A stretch of DNA of 21,839 nucleotides, from contig JAAMPI010000975.1 of the NCBI GenBank assembly GCA_013054445.1, positions 1-21,839 on the forward strand. Direction: 5' to 3'. Shown here in pieces: positions 8,466-17,955 of this stretch. The stretch's first letter is position 1, and each line of letters begins with the position of its first letter. Origin of the DNA: Cudoniella acicularis (taxonomy: Eukaryota > Ascomycota > Leotiomycetes > Helotiales > Helotiaceae). The notes under the pieces are model-generated. The model had not been told where the DNA came from and made no database searches. It worked only from the letters and a program-made list of their open reading frames with translations. Both the position numbers and the translations under genes were made by a program.

Positions 8466-10602
8466 ATGTATTCCTCGCCAGTACCCAGCCCTCCAAGCTG
8501 GCAAGGACCCTCACCAAATCTCGACAGGGCAAGGACGACAACTTCCTCACCACCACCCACTTCTCCAACCTCGCCCTCAAGATCCTCCCGACTGCGAGGC
8601 CTCAACTACCTGCGCAATTATACGCAAAACCATATATTATCACGGGACAGCAATAACAATCACAGCAGCAGCTCCAGCAGTCAACCGCGGCCCTCGACGT
8701 TTTCGCGAGCCACCTCTTACCCGTCCCCGACGACGCCCGCTCGAGGATCAGCATCCGCTTCTTCTGCAGCTTCTCCGCCCCAGAATACCCCTCGACAGAC
8801 TTCTCCGACTGCACAGCGCTCCATCACCGAGCTTCCTTCTGCGACGGCGAGATCCAGCAATCCTGAGAATCTGGGTTCCACGAGTGGGTGGTTGCCGACG
8901 GTAGGAGGGCACAGTGGTGTTTCACGCATAGCAACCGAACCCCAATCGACCGCCACGGCCTCTTCTTCCGCAGTTTTGTCTGGAAACGGGTCTTCAGCAG
9001 TCACCTCGGATCTTTCAGCTTCGATGGCACGCACGCGATCGGCCACCGTAGGCGCTTCAACAGATATGCCGCAGGCAGACGGATCACAAGAGTTAAGAAA
9101 CGAAGCTCCTGCCCAAAATGGTGCTGTGAATGGGAAAGGAATGTCTCATCAACTCCCCTCGATTCGATTTACACCCCATCAGGACCCTCGAGCCACGCGG
9201 CCTTCACTGGCCTTCAACCCAATGGCACGTATATTACCCACCGGAAGCGAAATCATTAAAGTCGGTCGCTACTCCGAGAGAGACAATCAGCCTACTCAAG
9301 CCGCGAATGTTCCATCCGCCGCGCCTGTCGGCTTCAAGTCAAAGGTTGTCAGCAGGCGTCACTGCGAATTTTGGTGCTCCGGGGGACGCTGGTATATCAA
9401 AGATGTGAAGAGCTCCTCTGGCACCTTTCTAAATCATATTCGCCTCAGTTCTCCCGGAACAGAGTCAAAGCCGTACCCAGTAAACGATGGAGATATTGTA
9501 CAGTTGGGAATCGATTTCAAAGGGGGTGAAGAGATGATATTCAGATGTGTCAAAATAAGGGTTGAACTTAATAAAGGCTGGCAAAATGGCCCAAGTAGCT
9601 TCAAGTAAGTACTCGAGTCCGTTGTTGCTGGGCAAAACTAATTCGAAGCAGTGTCCAATCTCACAAACGCCTGCGAGAACTGAATAACCTTGGGAGGTCT
9701 CCAGCGAGTGGTTCATCACAGGATTGCTCAATATGTCTGGGACCGATTGCTGTAAGTTTTTGATATTCCCGTGGTTCCGTTGCAAGCCGCTAATCTGTTG
9801 TGTTATTCAGCCGTGCCAGTCCTTATTTGTTGCCCCGTGTTCGCATACCTGGCACTATAAATGTATACGAGTCATAATAAATGGTCCACATTGGCCTCAT
9901 TTTGTTTGCCCGAATTGTCGGAGTGTTGCGGATCTTGAGGCTGAACTTGACGACCCGTATGCAAATGGAGAATGGGAGGAGGCAAAGGCTACAGATGATG
10001 ACTCGGCACCAGCTGAGAATGCCGAATCCGGAGATGAGACCAGGGACAGAAGAGCACAGCAGCAAACCAGCGAGGCAACCACTGTTCTCACTCAGGAAGA
10101 CAGAAATCATACCGAGCAGGACCGGATAGAACCGATCAATGAGGAGGCGGAAGCCAGTGATGGTTCAGAACTCAGTCAGGGGGCGCAGGCGGCCGAGGAA
10201 TTGGGCTATCTCAATATCGACGAGGCTCCATCTCCCTCGGAATCGGCAGACTCGCAGCCTCACCAGATTTCTAATTCAACTGTGGCTCCCGTTGACATCA
10301 TCAGCCGGAAACCGGTCGCAAGTTCTGCAGCTGGTACGACGTCCCGCCTTGAGCAACTAGAACCGCGGAGAGAGCGTAACAGCTTGACCCGCACACCCAG
10401 TCCGCACGGCACCTCATCCTCCTTAGATGTCGTTGCTGGTACAGAAGGACCCATGACACCCCGAAACGATATAGGACCTTTTGTGTTTGACGGTAGTGCT
10501 GGCCGGGCTTCTGGGGTCAGAATGGCTGCCATCGCAACGATGAACTTGAACGCCGCAGCAGATACCCCTCCACCTCAACTTACACCGCGGGCTCCATCAT
10601 AG
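8466..10602 (+). CDS. dma1: FHA-RING E3 ubiquitin ligase, Dma1/Chf family
   Basis: Three exons (8466-9604, 9652-9751, 9811-10602) encode 676 residues. Residues 1-240 are Ser/Thr/Pro-rich and disordered. An FHA domain at about 248-365 carries the phosphothreonine-binding residues: GR (267-268), SRRH (296-299) and SSGTFLN ending at Asn323. The RING finger follows at 405-449 with all eight ligands: Cys405, Cys408, Cys423, His425, His428, Cys431, Cys446 and Cys449. This order and the text SLFVAPCSHTWHYKCIR are diagnostic of Dma proteins, which in yeasts act in the mitotic exit/septation and spindle-position checkpoints. The C-terminal 225 residues are acidic and Ser/Thr-rich. Introns are 47 and 59 bp with GTAAGT donors. 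The ATG at 8466 is used because the upstream in-frame initiator at 8433 is GTG. The leader contains upstream ATGs. Confidence 0.94.
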
Positions 10603-11167
10603 AGAGATTTCTCATCTTCCTTTTGACTGCATTTTAGCGAGGCGTGACACAATGGGGTTGTTAATGGGCGGAGGCTGGATTTTTCAACGACATGCTGCAT
10701 TGTAAAGTATCATAATAGTGAAAAGTGGCAGGGTGATGTCCACATCGGAGTGAGATGGGGAGAGGATGGAAATACCACGAGGGCATGATGATTTATGACG
10801 AGATGGAGTTAATTGACAAGCATGACTGCTGGCGTATGCATTGCTGGTTGCGGGAAGGCTATAGTCATTTGCATAATAAGGATATACTGCATAGGTTTGC
10901 GCGTCAGGAGGAGCGATTATTGCATTTGGCTTGTATCAAGAATCCGCAGAATAGCTATTACCCCGTAGGAAGCGTGAAATATAAATAAGGAAGCATACAT
11001 ATTGGCCGCCCCGGGTGCTGCTGGGTACAAGTGACAATGAAAATTAAGCCGAGCTACCTCAGCCAATCACCCCCCTGAACTCTCTGAGCTTCACTTATCT
11101 TGTCCTCATCTAACTTTCCTGTGCTCACCTTATCACTCCATCCAGACAAAATCACAAACTCACTTAC
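10603..11167. other. convergent 3' region between dma1 and vps16
   Basis: This 565-bp stretch lies between two stop codons facing each other and should hold both 3' UTRs. One 77-codon frame (10755-10988, plus) has no domain or splice support. No RNA gene or repeat is seen. Confidence 0.5.
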
Positions 11168-14100
11168 TCACGGCCTCCTCAACCCCGCCCCCAACCTCTC
11201 AATCTCCCTCCCCTCCACAGTCCCTAACCCCACCGCCTGCCTCAACCGATCCACCGTCTCCCAATCCTTAATCTTGACCGCCTCCTCAGCAGCTTTGACC
11301 CGCATCCCACACTTCTCCCACATCTGAATAATCTCACTGGGTTGCAACGAGGATGTAGCAACCGCCTTTGGGATGAAGGTGCTTGCTAGCTTGGGGTTGC
11401 CGGCTGAGAGGATTAGGGCGAAGAAGGGCTCCCAGCCTATGGGTGATTTGCGCATTTTAGACCAATCTTCTAGTTCGGCCCAGTCGCGTTTGGAGACTAA
11501 GGCGCGGAGGCTGTGGTGAGGAAGGGGTTTGTGTTAGTGAGGTTTGGTTGAATGTTAAATGGGCGGGTGGCTAGGTGCAAGAGGAAAAGGGGGCAAACCG
11601 GATCCACCAGGCTATCCTTTCGGGGACCTTGAATTCATTCTGGATTTTCTTTGCTCGGCTTGAGTAGCCCAGTTTAATCAGCTTGAATATTGTCTCGTTG
11701 ACACTTAGTCCTGTGAATGACTCTGTTAGATCCCGGTCGAAGGCTTCTTGCATTTTAAGCAGCGAGGTAGCTTCTTGGAGCGCCTTTTGCTCGAAGGAGT
11801 TGTCTTTTGAATCGGAGAGAAGTTTGGAGGCCAAGGCGAGCTTATCTGTTGCTGTTCTTGAATCTGGTTGTTTTAATGCTTCTCGGACGAAAACATTTGC
11901 GCCATCTACGCGGCGGTCGTCTTGGTAGTACATGTCCTTGAGTAATTCCGAGTCATCTGCTTGGGCGGAGGATTCGATGAGCGCGGTTGCAACGGGACGG
12001 CTGTTGATGACACGGAAGAAAGATGCAAGTGGTAGCTTCTGCTTGAGATGCAAGAGTACGAAGAAGATGAGGTCCGAATCTCCACTTTCAATCGCCTTGT
12101 CTAGAGCAATCTCGTCTTCTTCCATGTTCAAGAGCAGTGGTACCTGCTTTCCGGCTCTAGGTTCGTGATTGAGAAGCTGGGTGGCAAGGTGTCCTCGTCC
12201 TTCATCGTAAGCAGCTCTGGCGATTTCCTCAAATGAAATTCCTCGTTTACCAGCAAGCTTCTCAACGATTAGTCTGCAGATTGTATCCTCGTCTTCTGCG
12301 CCAACTCGGACTTTTTGTGATGCCCAGTGGACGTATATGCGATCTGTGGGTAGGCGTAGGTATGATGAGATTCGAAGAGCCAAAAGGTACTCCCGTCGGT
12401 TTATGAGGCGTCGTACAAGGTTCTCTGGCGTGAGTCGGAGAAATTGGTCATACGAGAGAGGAATGCCAATTTCATAATATCGAACGGCATTCAACACCCT
12501 TAGTGCTTCGCACATGTCGACAAAATCATCACTATTGTATATGTCGAGGACCGACTTTCCAAAAGAGGCTGCCTTCAGCAACTGCTTCTGCCAGTGGATG
12601 TTGAACTCATGACCAGCTGCTTTTACCTATGAGGTATTAGATATAAGGGCCTAAGTGTGTCGGAAGCACTTACGCAAGTATCGACTGCTTCAACCAAATT
12701 TGGACGAATTAATTGGATATTGTCATCGGCCTTTGGTGACTGATTTTCTAACTGCTCTACGGCATCAAGAAGGATAGAGGCTGGTGACTCTGTGCCAAAT
12801 CGGAACACTTCGTCTGTAACTTCTGGCACTTTTTGCACAAAGTCACAGACATCATTCGTTATTAGCCGGACGCCATCATGATCCGCAATCAGATGCACTC
12901 GACCTTCATAAAAATATTTCGCGGCGGCATTGTTTGGTCCTATGATATGGACCTCATCTTCCCATGCAATGACGACCGCATCATTTCCGCACCACTGAAG
13001 ATCCTTAGGTGGTATCTTCGACTGGGAATCATGCTCGCTCAACCTATTTTGGAAGTCGCTCGTGATAACATATGCTTTTCCGCTTTGTGTGTACAATGCT
13101 ACGAATTTGCCATTTGGAGAAACACTAATGTGAGTGAAGGGCCCAATATCAAGCATCCGATCTTCTGACTCTGTAGCATCTACTACATGGATTGTCTGGG
13201 CAATACTGAGAAGAACCTCCACTGATCGTGAAAGCGTATAAGCCGGGGGTATGAGTGTCCAAGAGTGGACATCTCCTTCTGGTGGTGTTGCAAGTAATTT
13301 TGGCCGTGGCTCTTCGTACCGAGTGACTGATATCAAGTGGTTATTCGAAAGCAAGGCAACAAACCCAGTGCCATAGAATCTACAGACAACGTCAGTGAGG
13401 TACTCTTATGAACTATTCACATTGATAACAAACCTGCAAGCTTTTACGCCGTATTCTTCGGAACCATTACCAAGTGAGAATTGCGTAAAATCACCCTGAA
13501 GATCATAATAACAGCGCACAGTTCCATCGGAAGTAACAACAATAAGCTTTTCGTCATCAGACCAACCAAGGCCTTTGATCGATCCTTTGTCCCAATTTAT
13601 TCGCCGAATCAATTTGCCAGCAGAGCTGTAGAGGTCGATGCTGGATTTTGAGGCTTGCGTGCCTCTAAATGAGTGGAGTTTAGACTCATCACGGTGCAGA
13701 GCTTAATGAAAGGCCAAGATTAGTATAAATTTGACACCCATAGGCGAAATTTTAAAAAATGGAGGGAAATATTCATCACGTGACCTTATTAACAATTAGA
13801 AGGAAAGCCTCCTGGCAGATGGACAACTGGGGCTAGTGGGATCCATGACGCTGCCTAATTCCAATTTGAAAACGGATATAGGGGTCTCCTCAAATGCTCA
13901 GAATTTCTCGTTTGCAGTTTGCCAAAATGTTGAGAGACAAGCGCTGCCCTTCCCACTTCTATCTTCGTAGCACTTGCTCAATGACCCCAAGCGTGGAACC
14001 TTCTATCATAACGGTGAGATCATAACGTACCAATAGCTCCTCCATACGAGCATCCCGTAACGATATAATTCTCGAGCTCGAGATCCTGGTCGAAGACAGC

Positions 14101-14169
14101 GGTATAAAGCTGGATCTTTCGGTAGAACTTATCTCCCACCTTCTCCCAGTCCGCCGTAGGATTCGCCAT
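11168..14169 (-). CDS. vps16: vacuolar protein sorting-associated protein 16 (HOPS/CORVET core subunit)
   Basis: Vps16 is a class C core subunit shared by the HOPS and CORVET tethers, binding Vps33 and driving endosome-vacuole fusion. Five exons (14169-14031, 13701-13434, 13379-12674, 12626-11599, 11510-11168) give 827 residues, normal for fungal Vps16. The N-terminus MANPTADWEKVGDKFYRK and then YGGAIALHRDESKLHSFRG is typical. The beta-propeller region runs to about residue 370 (LLSNNHLISVTRYEEPRPKL, LQWCGNDAVVIAWED), and the helical Vps16 C-terminal domain fills exons 4-5 (KQLLKAASFGKSVLDIYNSD, MWEKCGMRVKAAEEAVKIKD). All four introns join in frame. Intron 1 is 329 bp, far longer than the others (54, 47, 88 bp). 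The stop TGA at 11168 is preferred, although a donor-like GTGAGT overlaps it. It converges with dma1 and is divergent from the next gene. Confidence 0.96.
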
Positions 14170-14431
14170 GTTTGGCCAAGAAAATGTCACCTCATTCCGA
14201 GCCGTTAGGTTGAATTTGTGTGAGTGTAGGTGACGATGCCTGTTTGGTGTTGATTTAGAAGCCTCAAAATTTAAGGTGTGGTCAAAGCTTTACGCTAGTA
14301 CTCTCTATGAACAGCATCGAAAAGCTCACTTGGAACGATATTTTCGAAGGTTGATTACCTCGCTGTCGGTTGCTTGATCGCATCTGTTCCTGCAGCTCGG
14401 GTATGGGTGATTGTGCGGTGGAGGTGGCCTA
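14170..14431. promoter_or_regulatory. short divergent promoter of vps16 and the Mg-chelatase-like gene
   Basis: Only 262 bp separate the two start codons, so the core promoters must be shared or overlapping. I see no clear TATA box. The strongest nearby element, TCACGTGA (13776-13783), lies inside vps16 intron 1 rather than here. Confidence 0.55.
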
Positions 14432-15665
14432 ATGGCAGACGAAACTCTCATCAACAAGATCCATGAACTGAGCGACTTGGAGCTAGCTGCCCTGATATGC
14501 CTCGTTGCAAAGGAGCACTGTATCATTGATACAGAACCGGTTGTGATCGATGAGCTGGTCCAAGAACTAGAGCTAGTATTTTCTAATCTTTCTTTTGCTT
14601 CACCTGTCAGTTCACTAACTTTGGAACAGATTGCGGCCAAAGTCTTTGGTCTATCCTACGCAGTAGTCGATTGCTCCGAGCATACCTCCCTGGATGACTT
14701 TGCCCATGCGATCCTCACGGTGGAAGGGAGCCCTACTCGTTCCAACTCCCCAGTACGAACAAGACAGGACTCATATTTCTTGAATACTCCCGCCTTTCAA
14801 TCAATTTCACGATCACCAGTCTCGGAGACCTTCGCAGACAACAAAACGATTCCCAATGTGATCATAGCCAAGAATCTAGATGAGGCGCCAAAGCAGGTTC
14901 AGATACAGGCATTAGAGCTTATGCGTACGAAGAGGATATACACTAGAACCTCTGTTCAAAATGCACCTAAGCGATTTCTATTCATTGCGTTGTTGGCTGG
15001 CGGAGATGGTCCAAGGCTGACGAAGCATTTAAATGACCACATGTTCATCTCGCATTTCCATGATCCCGAAGATGGGTTCCCGAACTTAGAGGAAATGTTT
15101 GACGATACTGGCTCTATTTCTTCTGTTGTCAAGAAGAGCCCAAGGCTTAATACAGAGTTTATGACATCGCCCAGGGTATCTGCTACTGTTTGTCTCAAAT
15201 ATAGCTCACTTCAGATATTTATGCTAATTTTTGCAGGAAATTGAGCAGCTAGTCCAGCTTAGCGAGCAGGCTACTGTCAGCATTGAAGTGAAAGCATATC
15301 AGCAAAATATCATTGCCTTTTTGCGTGTTCATCGTGCCGTGGCTAGCGGCATTTCTGCTCCGGCTACAGTGCTTTTCGACAAACTCGCAAAGTATGCTCC
15401 CCATTACTTCAATTTAAAGACTAGACTAAAATTTCACAGGTGTCTTGCCCCACTACACAATCTCTCCTACGCAACACCATCACTCATCGATCTTGCAGCC
15501 AGGAAGATATACCCACACCGTATCCAAATTGTGAAGCCCGAGAATGAGCGAAGCATGCAATGGGGCAGCGATCTTGACGCTGTCGCTGAATTACTAGAAG
15601 GAACGACAACAGAAGATGTCATTGAGGACGTATTAGGAAGTTCAGGGGCAGAAACGCCTTTGTAA
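14432..15665 (+). CDS. Mg-chelatase/MoxR-like AAA+ relative lacking a P-loop
   Basis: Four exons (14432-14575, 14630-15187, 15237-15391, 15440-15665) give 360 residues. The start MADETLINKIHELSDLELAA, then CLVAKEHCIIDTEP and FGLSYAVVDC, matches a fungal family usually labelled magnesium chelatase. There is no Walker A motif. Residues 124-189 (NVIIAKNLDEAPKQVQIQAL, then RFLFIALL and LNDHMFISH) line up in order with the Walker B, sensor 1 and D-R-F region of ChlI/MoxR ATPases. The C-terminus (ARKIYPHRI, NERSMQWGSD) resembles the helical lid. Fungi make no chlorophyll, so the label is structural and the function is unknown. Introns 1 and 3 (54 and 48 bp) are multiples of three without stops; I removed them because of clean branch/acceptor signals (CTAAC...ACAG; TTTCACAG) and better family fit. 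Intron 2 could start at 15176 instead of 15188. Confidence 0.85.
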
Positions 15666-15816
15666 ATATGACGCTTGTATTTCAATGATACCCTCTACGT
15701 TATGTCTAAGAAAATCTTGCGAGAAAACCATCCTCTAATTTCTCTATCTGAAACATCCCATCTAACTCTACCACCCTTGATATTCGATTCGGTCAATCAC
15801 CCTTCGCATTCTGTAA

Positions 15817-17589
15817 TTACCACCAGCGGCATGGCTGTCCAGTAATGAAACAATAGTTGGCATCCTTCGGCTTCACACTGTTCATGTCTAATCTCTTCTG
15901 CAAAAGCTCCTTCTCCCACTCAAATTCCATCGCCCGAAAGTCAGGTCCGAAAATGCGATCACAATCACCGGCCGTCAAAACCAAGACCTTATAGCAGATG
16001 CCACAACCACAGAAATAGACGTAATTGTCCCAAGCCTGACGGTAAGCCCGATAGGGGCCACCAAAACGTGCCCGCTCTTGTGTCTTGCTAGCCTCCATTT
16101 CAAAAGGCTTAGAGATGTGGGAATGGACAGCGGAGATGTAGGAGCTGCGTCGAGAACGCTTGGATACTCGATAAAGAGGGATATTGTCGTCTCCGTAGCC
16201 CTCGTAATCGTCGTACTCGGTCGACGGAGCGTAATCGCTGTGAAAATCGGCCTTGTGATCTTCACCGTATAGGGTGTGCTGACGTCGGCCTCGAGCATGT
16301 CTGGACGTAATGATGACTCTACCTATATCGCCCTCGCCGTCTTTGCTTGAGTCGATAACACTTGGGACACTGAGGGAACCTGGCATAGTGAAAGTGGTGC
16401 TTACATCGTCCGTGGTACTTGCAAGGCTGGACTGTGGCCGATAGGAGGAGGTGCGAAGAGAGTCTTTGTCAGTCTTGTCGAGCTTGCTGGAGGGGATATA
16501 GGAGCCTCTTCGGGAACGTCTGGGGGTGTAGTAAAGAGGAATTTTGTCGTCAGAGTAACCATGATAATCGTCGTAATCAAGCTCGCTGGGCATTCGGGTA
16601 GACACGTCATCGTCATCGTCCTCGTCGAGCTCGTCGGCAATGTCAAGACTCTTTAGGTCATCAATGGCATCCTCATATCCCTCGTTGTAACCATCATCAC
16701 GACCCACACCGTATCCACTCTCATAACCTGACGCATACCAAGACTGGACTCCTTTCGTCCAACGACTGTGTTCACGAAGACCCTGATCATCAAGAGCCGG
16801 AAAGAAGTCAAAATCATTAGAGCCCCGAGGATAGCCGGGAGGATAGGCCGAGGTTCCCGTGTAAACGTTGGAGTCATCGTAGGCGTGAATTATAGTCCAA
16901 TTCGAAGGGTAGTTTGGCAAGAGGATTCCCTGCGGAGTATAATGTGATGGAGCAAATATTTGGTCGGGACCGACAGGGTGAGAAATAAGTGTAGGTTCGG
17001 AGCGTGCTCTTCGGGAGGACTTGAAGAGTCCACTCTTGTTTGATTCGGCTCGTGGCTCTGGGCTGCGATGGTATTGAGGTTTGTGCGGTGAAGCTGGCTT
17101 GTAGAATTGGATTCGAGGGTCAGAGCTACGGGCAGCTGGTACCCGGCTGGCGCCTTTGAAGGCAGCATACAGGTCAGATTTTAAGGAAACTCTTTCCATG
17201 AGGGGTGTTGCTGGTAGGTAAGGAGAGGCAGCAGGGACAGTTCTTTCACATCTGTCTGCGTTGCCCTCTAATGGGGAGAATGGGGTGGCAACGCCAGAAG
17301 GGAGGGGGCCGACAGAGCTGCATCTTCGTGGGATGTTTGCGTCGCCCTCCAGTGGTGAGAATGGAGTGGAAGGAGGGATCGGAGTCGTTGGGGCCTCTGT
17401 GGAAGTCGTAGCAGCTGGGGTAGCAGGTACGTCTTCGACCGTAGGGTTGAGAGGGCTGGAACAGGTAATGTCCTCATTAGACGTTGCTATAAGTGGAGTT
17501 TGGGTTTCTTGTTGACCTTGAATGGTAGAGGGAACGCTGGGAAACAAGTCCGCAGAAACTGGAGTTTCGGAAGACTTCGAGTCGGCCAT
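15817..17589 (-). CDS. hypothetical protein, 590 residues, repeat-rich with Cys-containing C-terminus
   Basis: I do not recognise this protein; its single uninterrupted exon is long for a fungal ORF and clearly coding. The N-terminal 135 residues are Ser/Thr/Pro-rich and contain TPFSPLEG twice (75-82, 102-109). A Tyr-rich region follows (205-285), then five consecutive GX3 units (288-307), an acidic run (320-328, DEDDDDD), and a 29-residue module present twice (338-366 and 458-486; YDDYxGYxDDxIPLY then SRRxSYI), spaced exactly 120 residues apart. The C-terminus (507-590) looks folded: RFGGPYRAYRQAW, CGCGIC (527-532), Cys543, Cys580 and Cys587. This end may be the conserved domain. The module sites KRSRR/RRSRR with adjacent Ser look like basophilic kinase targets (inference). 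It shares a 366-bp divergent promoter region with the next gene. Confidence 0.85.
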   Translation of the reverse strand: MADSKSSETPVSADLFPSVPSTIQGQQETQTPLIATSNEDITCSSPLNPTVEDVPATPAATTSTEAPTTPIPPSTPFSPLEGDANIPRRCSSVGPLPSGVATPFSPLEGNADRCERTVPAASPYLPATPLMERVSLKSDLYAAFKGASRVPAARSSDPRIQFYKPASPHKPQYHRSPEPRAESNKSGLFKSSRRARSEPTLISHPVGPDQIFAPSHYTPQGILLPNYPSNWTIIHAYDDSNVYTGTSAYPPGYPRGSNDFDFFPALDDQGLREHSRWTKGVQSWYASGYESGYGVGRDDGYNEGYEDAIDDLKSLDIADELDEDDDDDVSTRMPSELDYDDYHGYSDDKIPLYYTPRRSRRGSYIPSSKLDKTDKDSLRTSSYRPQSSLASTTDDVSTTFTMPGSLSVPSVIDSSKDGEGDIGRVIITSRHARGRRQHTLYGEDHKADFHSDYAPSTEYDDYEGYGDDNIPLYRVSKRSRRSSYISAVHSHISKPFEMEASKTQERARFGGPYRAYRQAWDNYVYFCGCGICYKVLVLTAGDCDRIFGPDFRAMEFEWEKELLQKRLDMNSVKPKDANYCFITGQPCRWW

Positions 17590-17955
17590 TGGTGCGGTAG
17601 TGGGGATGTAGGATGTTATGATATTCGTGAAAGGTTTTGATATTGAGAAACTGGAAGGCGTTTTGCTGTGAAGAAAGGTTGGATACGGTAGGAAGGCAGG
17701 TTGCCTTAAATAAACAATGCTCTCCGGACCCTCCTTCTAACGTTGTGAATCGTTGCGTGTGACTCACAAAAAAGATGATAGATTCCCAAATGAGGTGTTG
17801 CGCAAGAGTGAATAGCGTGTTAGTATTCTGATTCACTGCTTCAAAATTCTTCCATGATGTTAAAGACGATCGTTCCTAACCAATTGATTTCAAATCCAAC
17901 ATCCCAATTCGAAATCACTAAATTTCAGATAGCGCATAGCCCACGAAACAATAAA
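17590..17955. promoter_or_regulatory. divergent intergenic region
   Basis: This 366-bp stretch separates the 590-residue protein gene (minus) from the small locus on the plus strand and must contain the promoter of the former. An in-frame ATG at 17854 would extend the plus-strand product by 34 residues, but the extension has no conserved look. No defined element is recognised. Confidence 0.4.

Noticed and set aside
10755..10988. A 77-codon plus-strand frame in the dma1-vps16 convergent region.
   Set aside because: No domain, no splice signals, and it lies where both 3' UTRs are expected.
11155..11170. A GTGAGT donor overlapping the vps16 stop codon, hinting at a further exon.
   Set aside because: The protein already has full family length at the TGA and I found no family-like sequence downstream.
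13927..14025. A plus-strand frame (ATG 13927, 32 codons) with a good AAAATG context and a GTGAGA donor-like end, inside vps16 intron 1.
   Set aside because: No downstream exon can be joined convincingly, and the Mg-chelatase-like gene already has a proper start at 14432.
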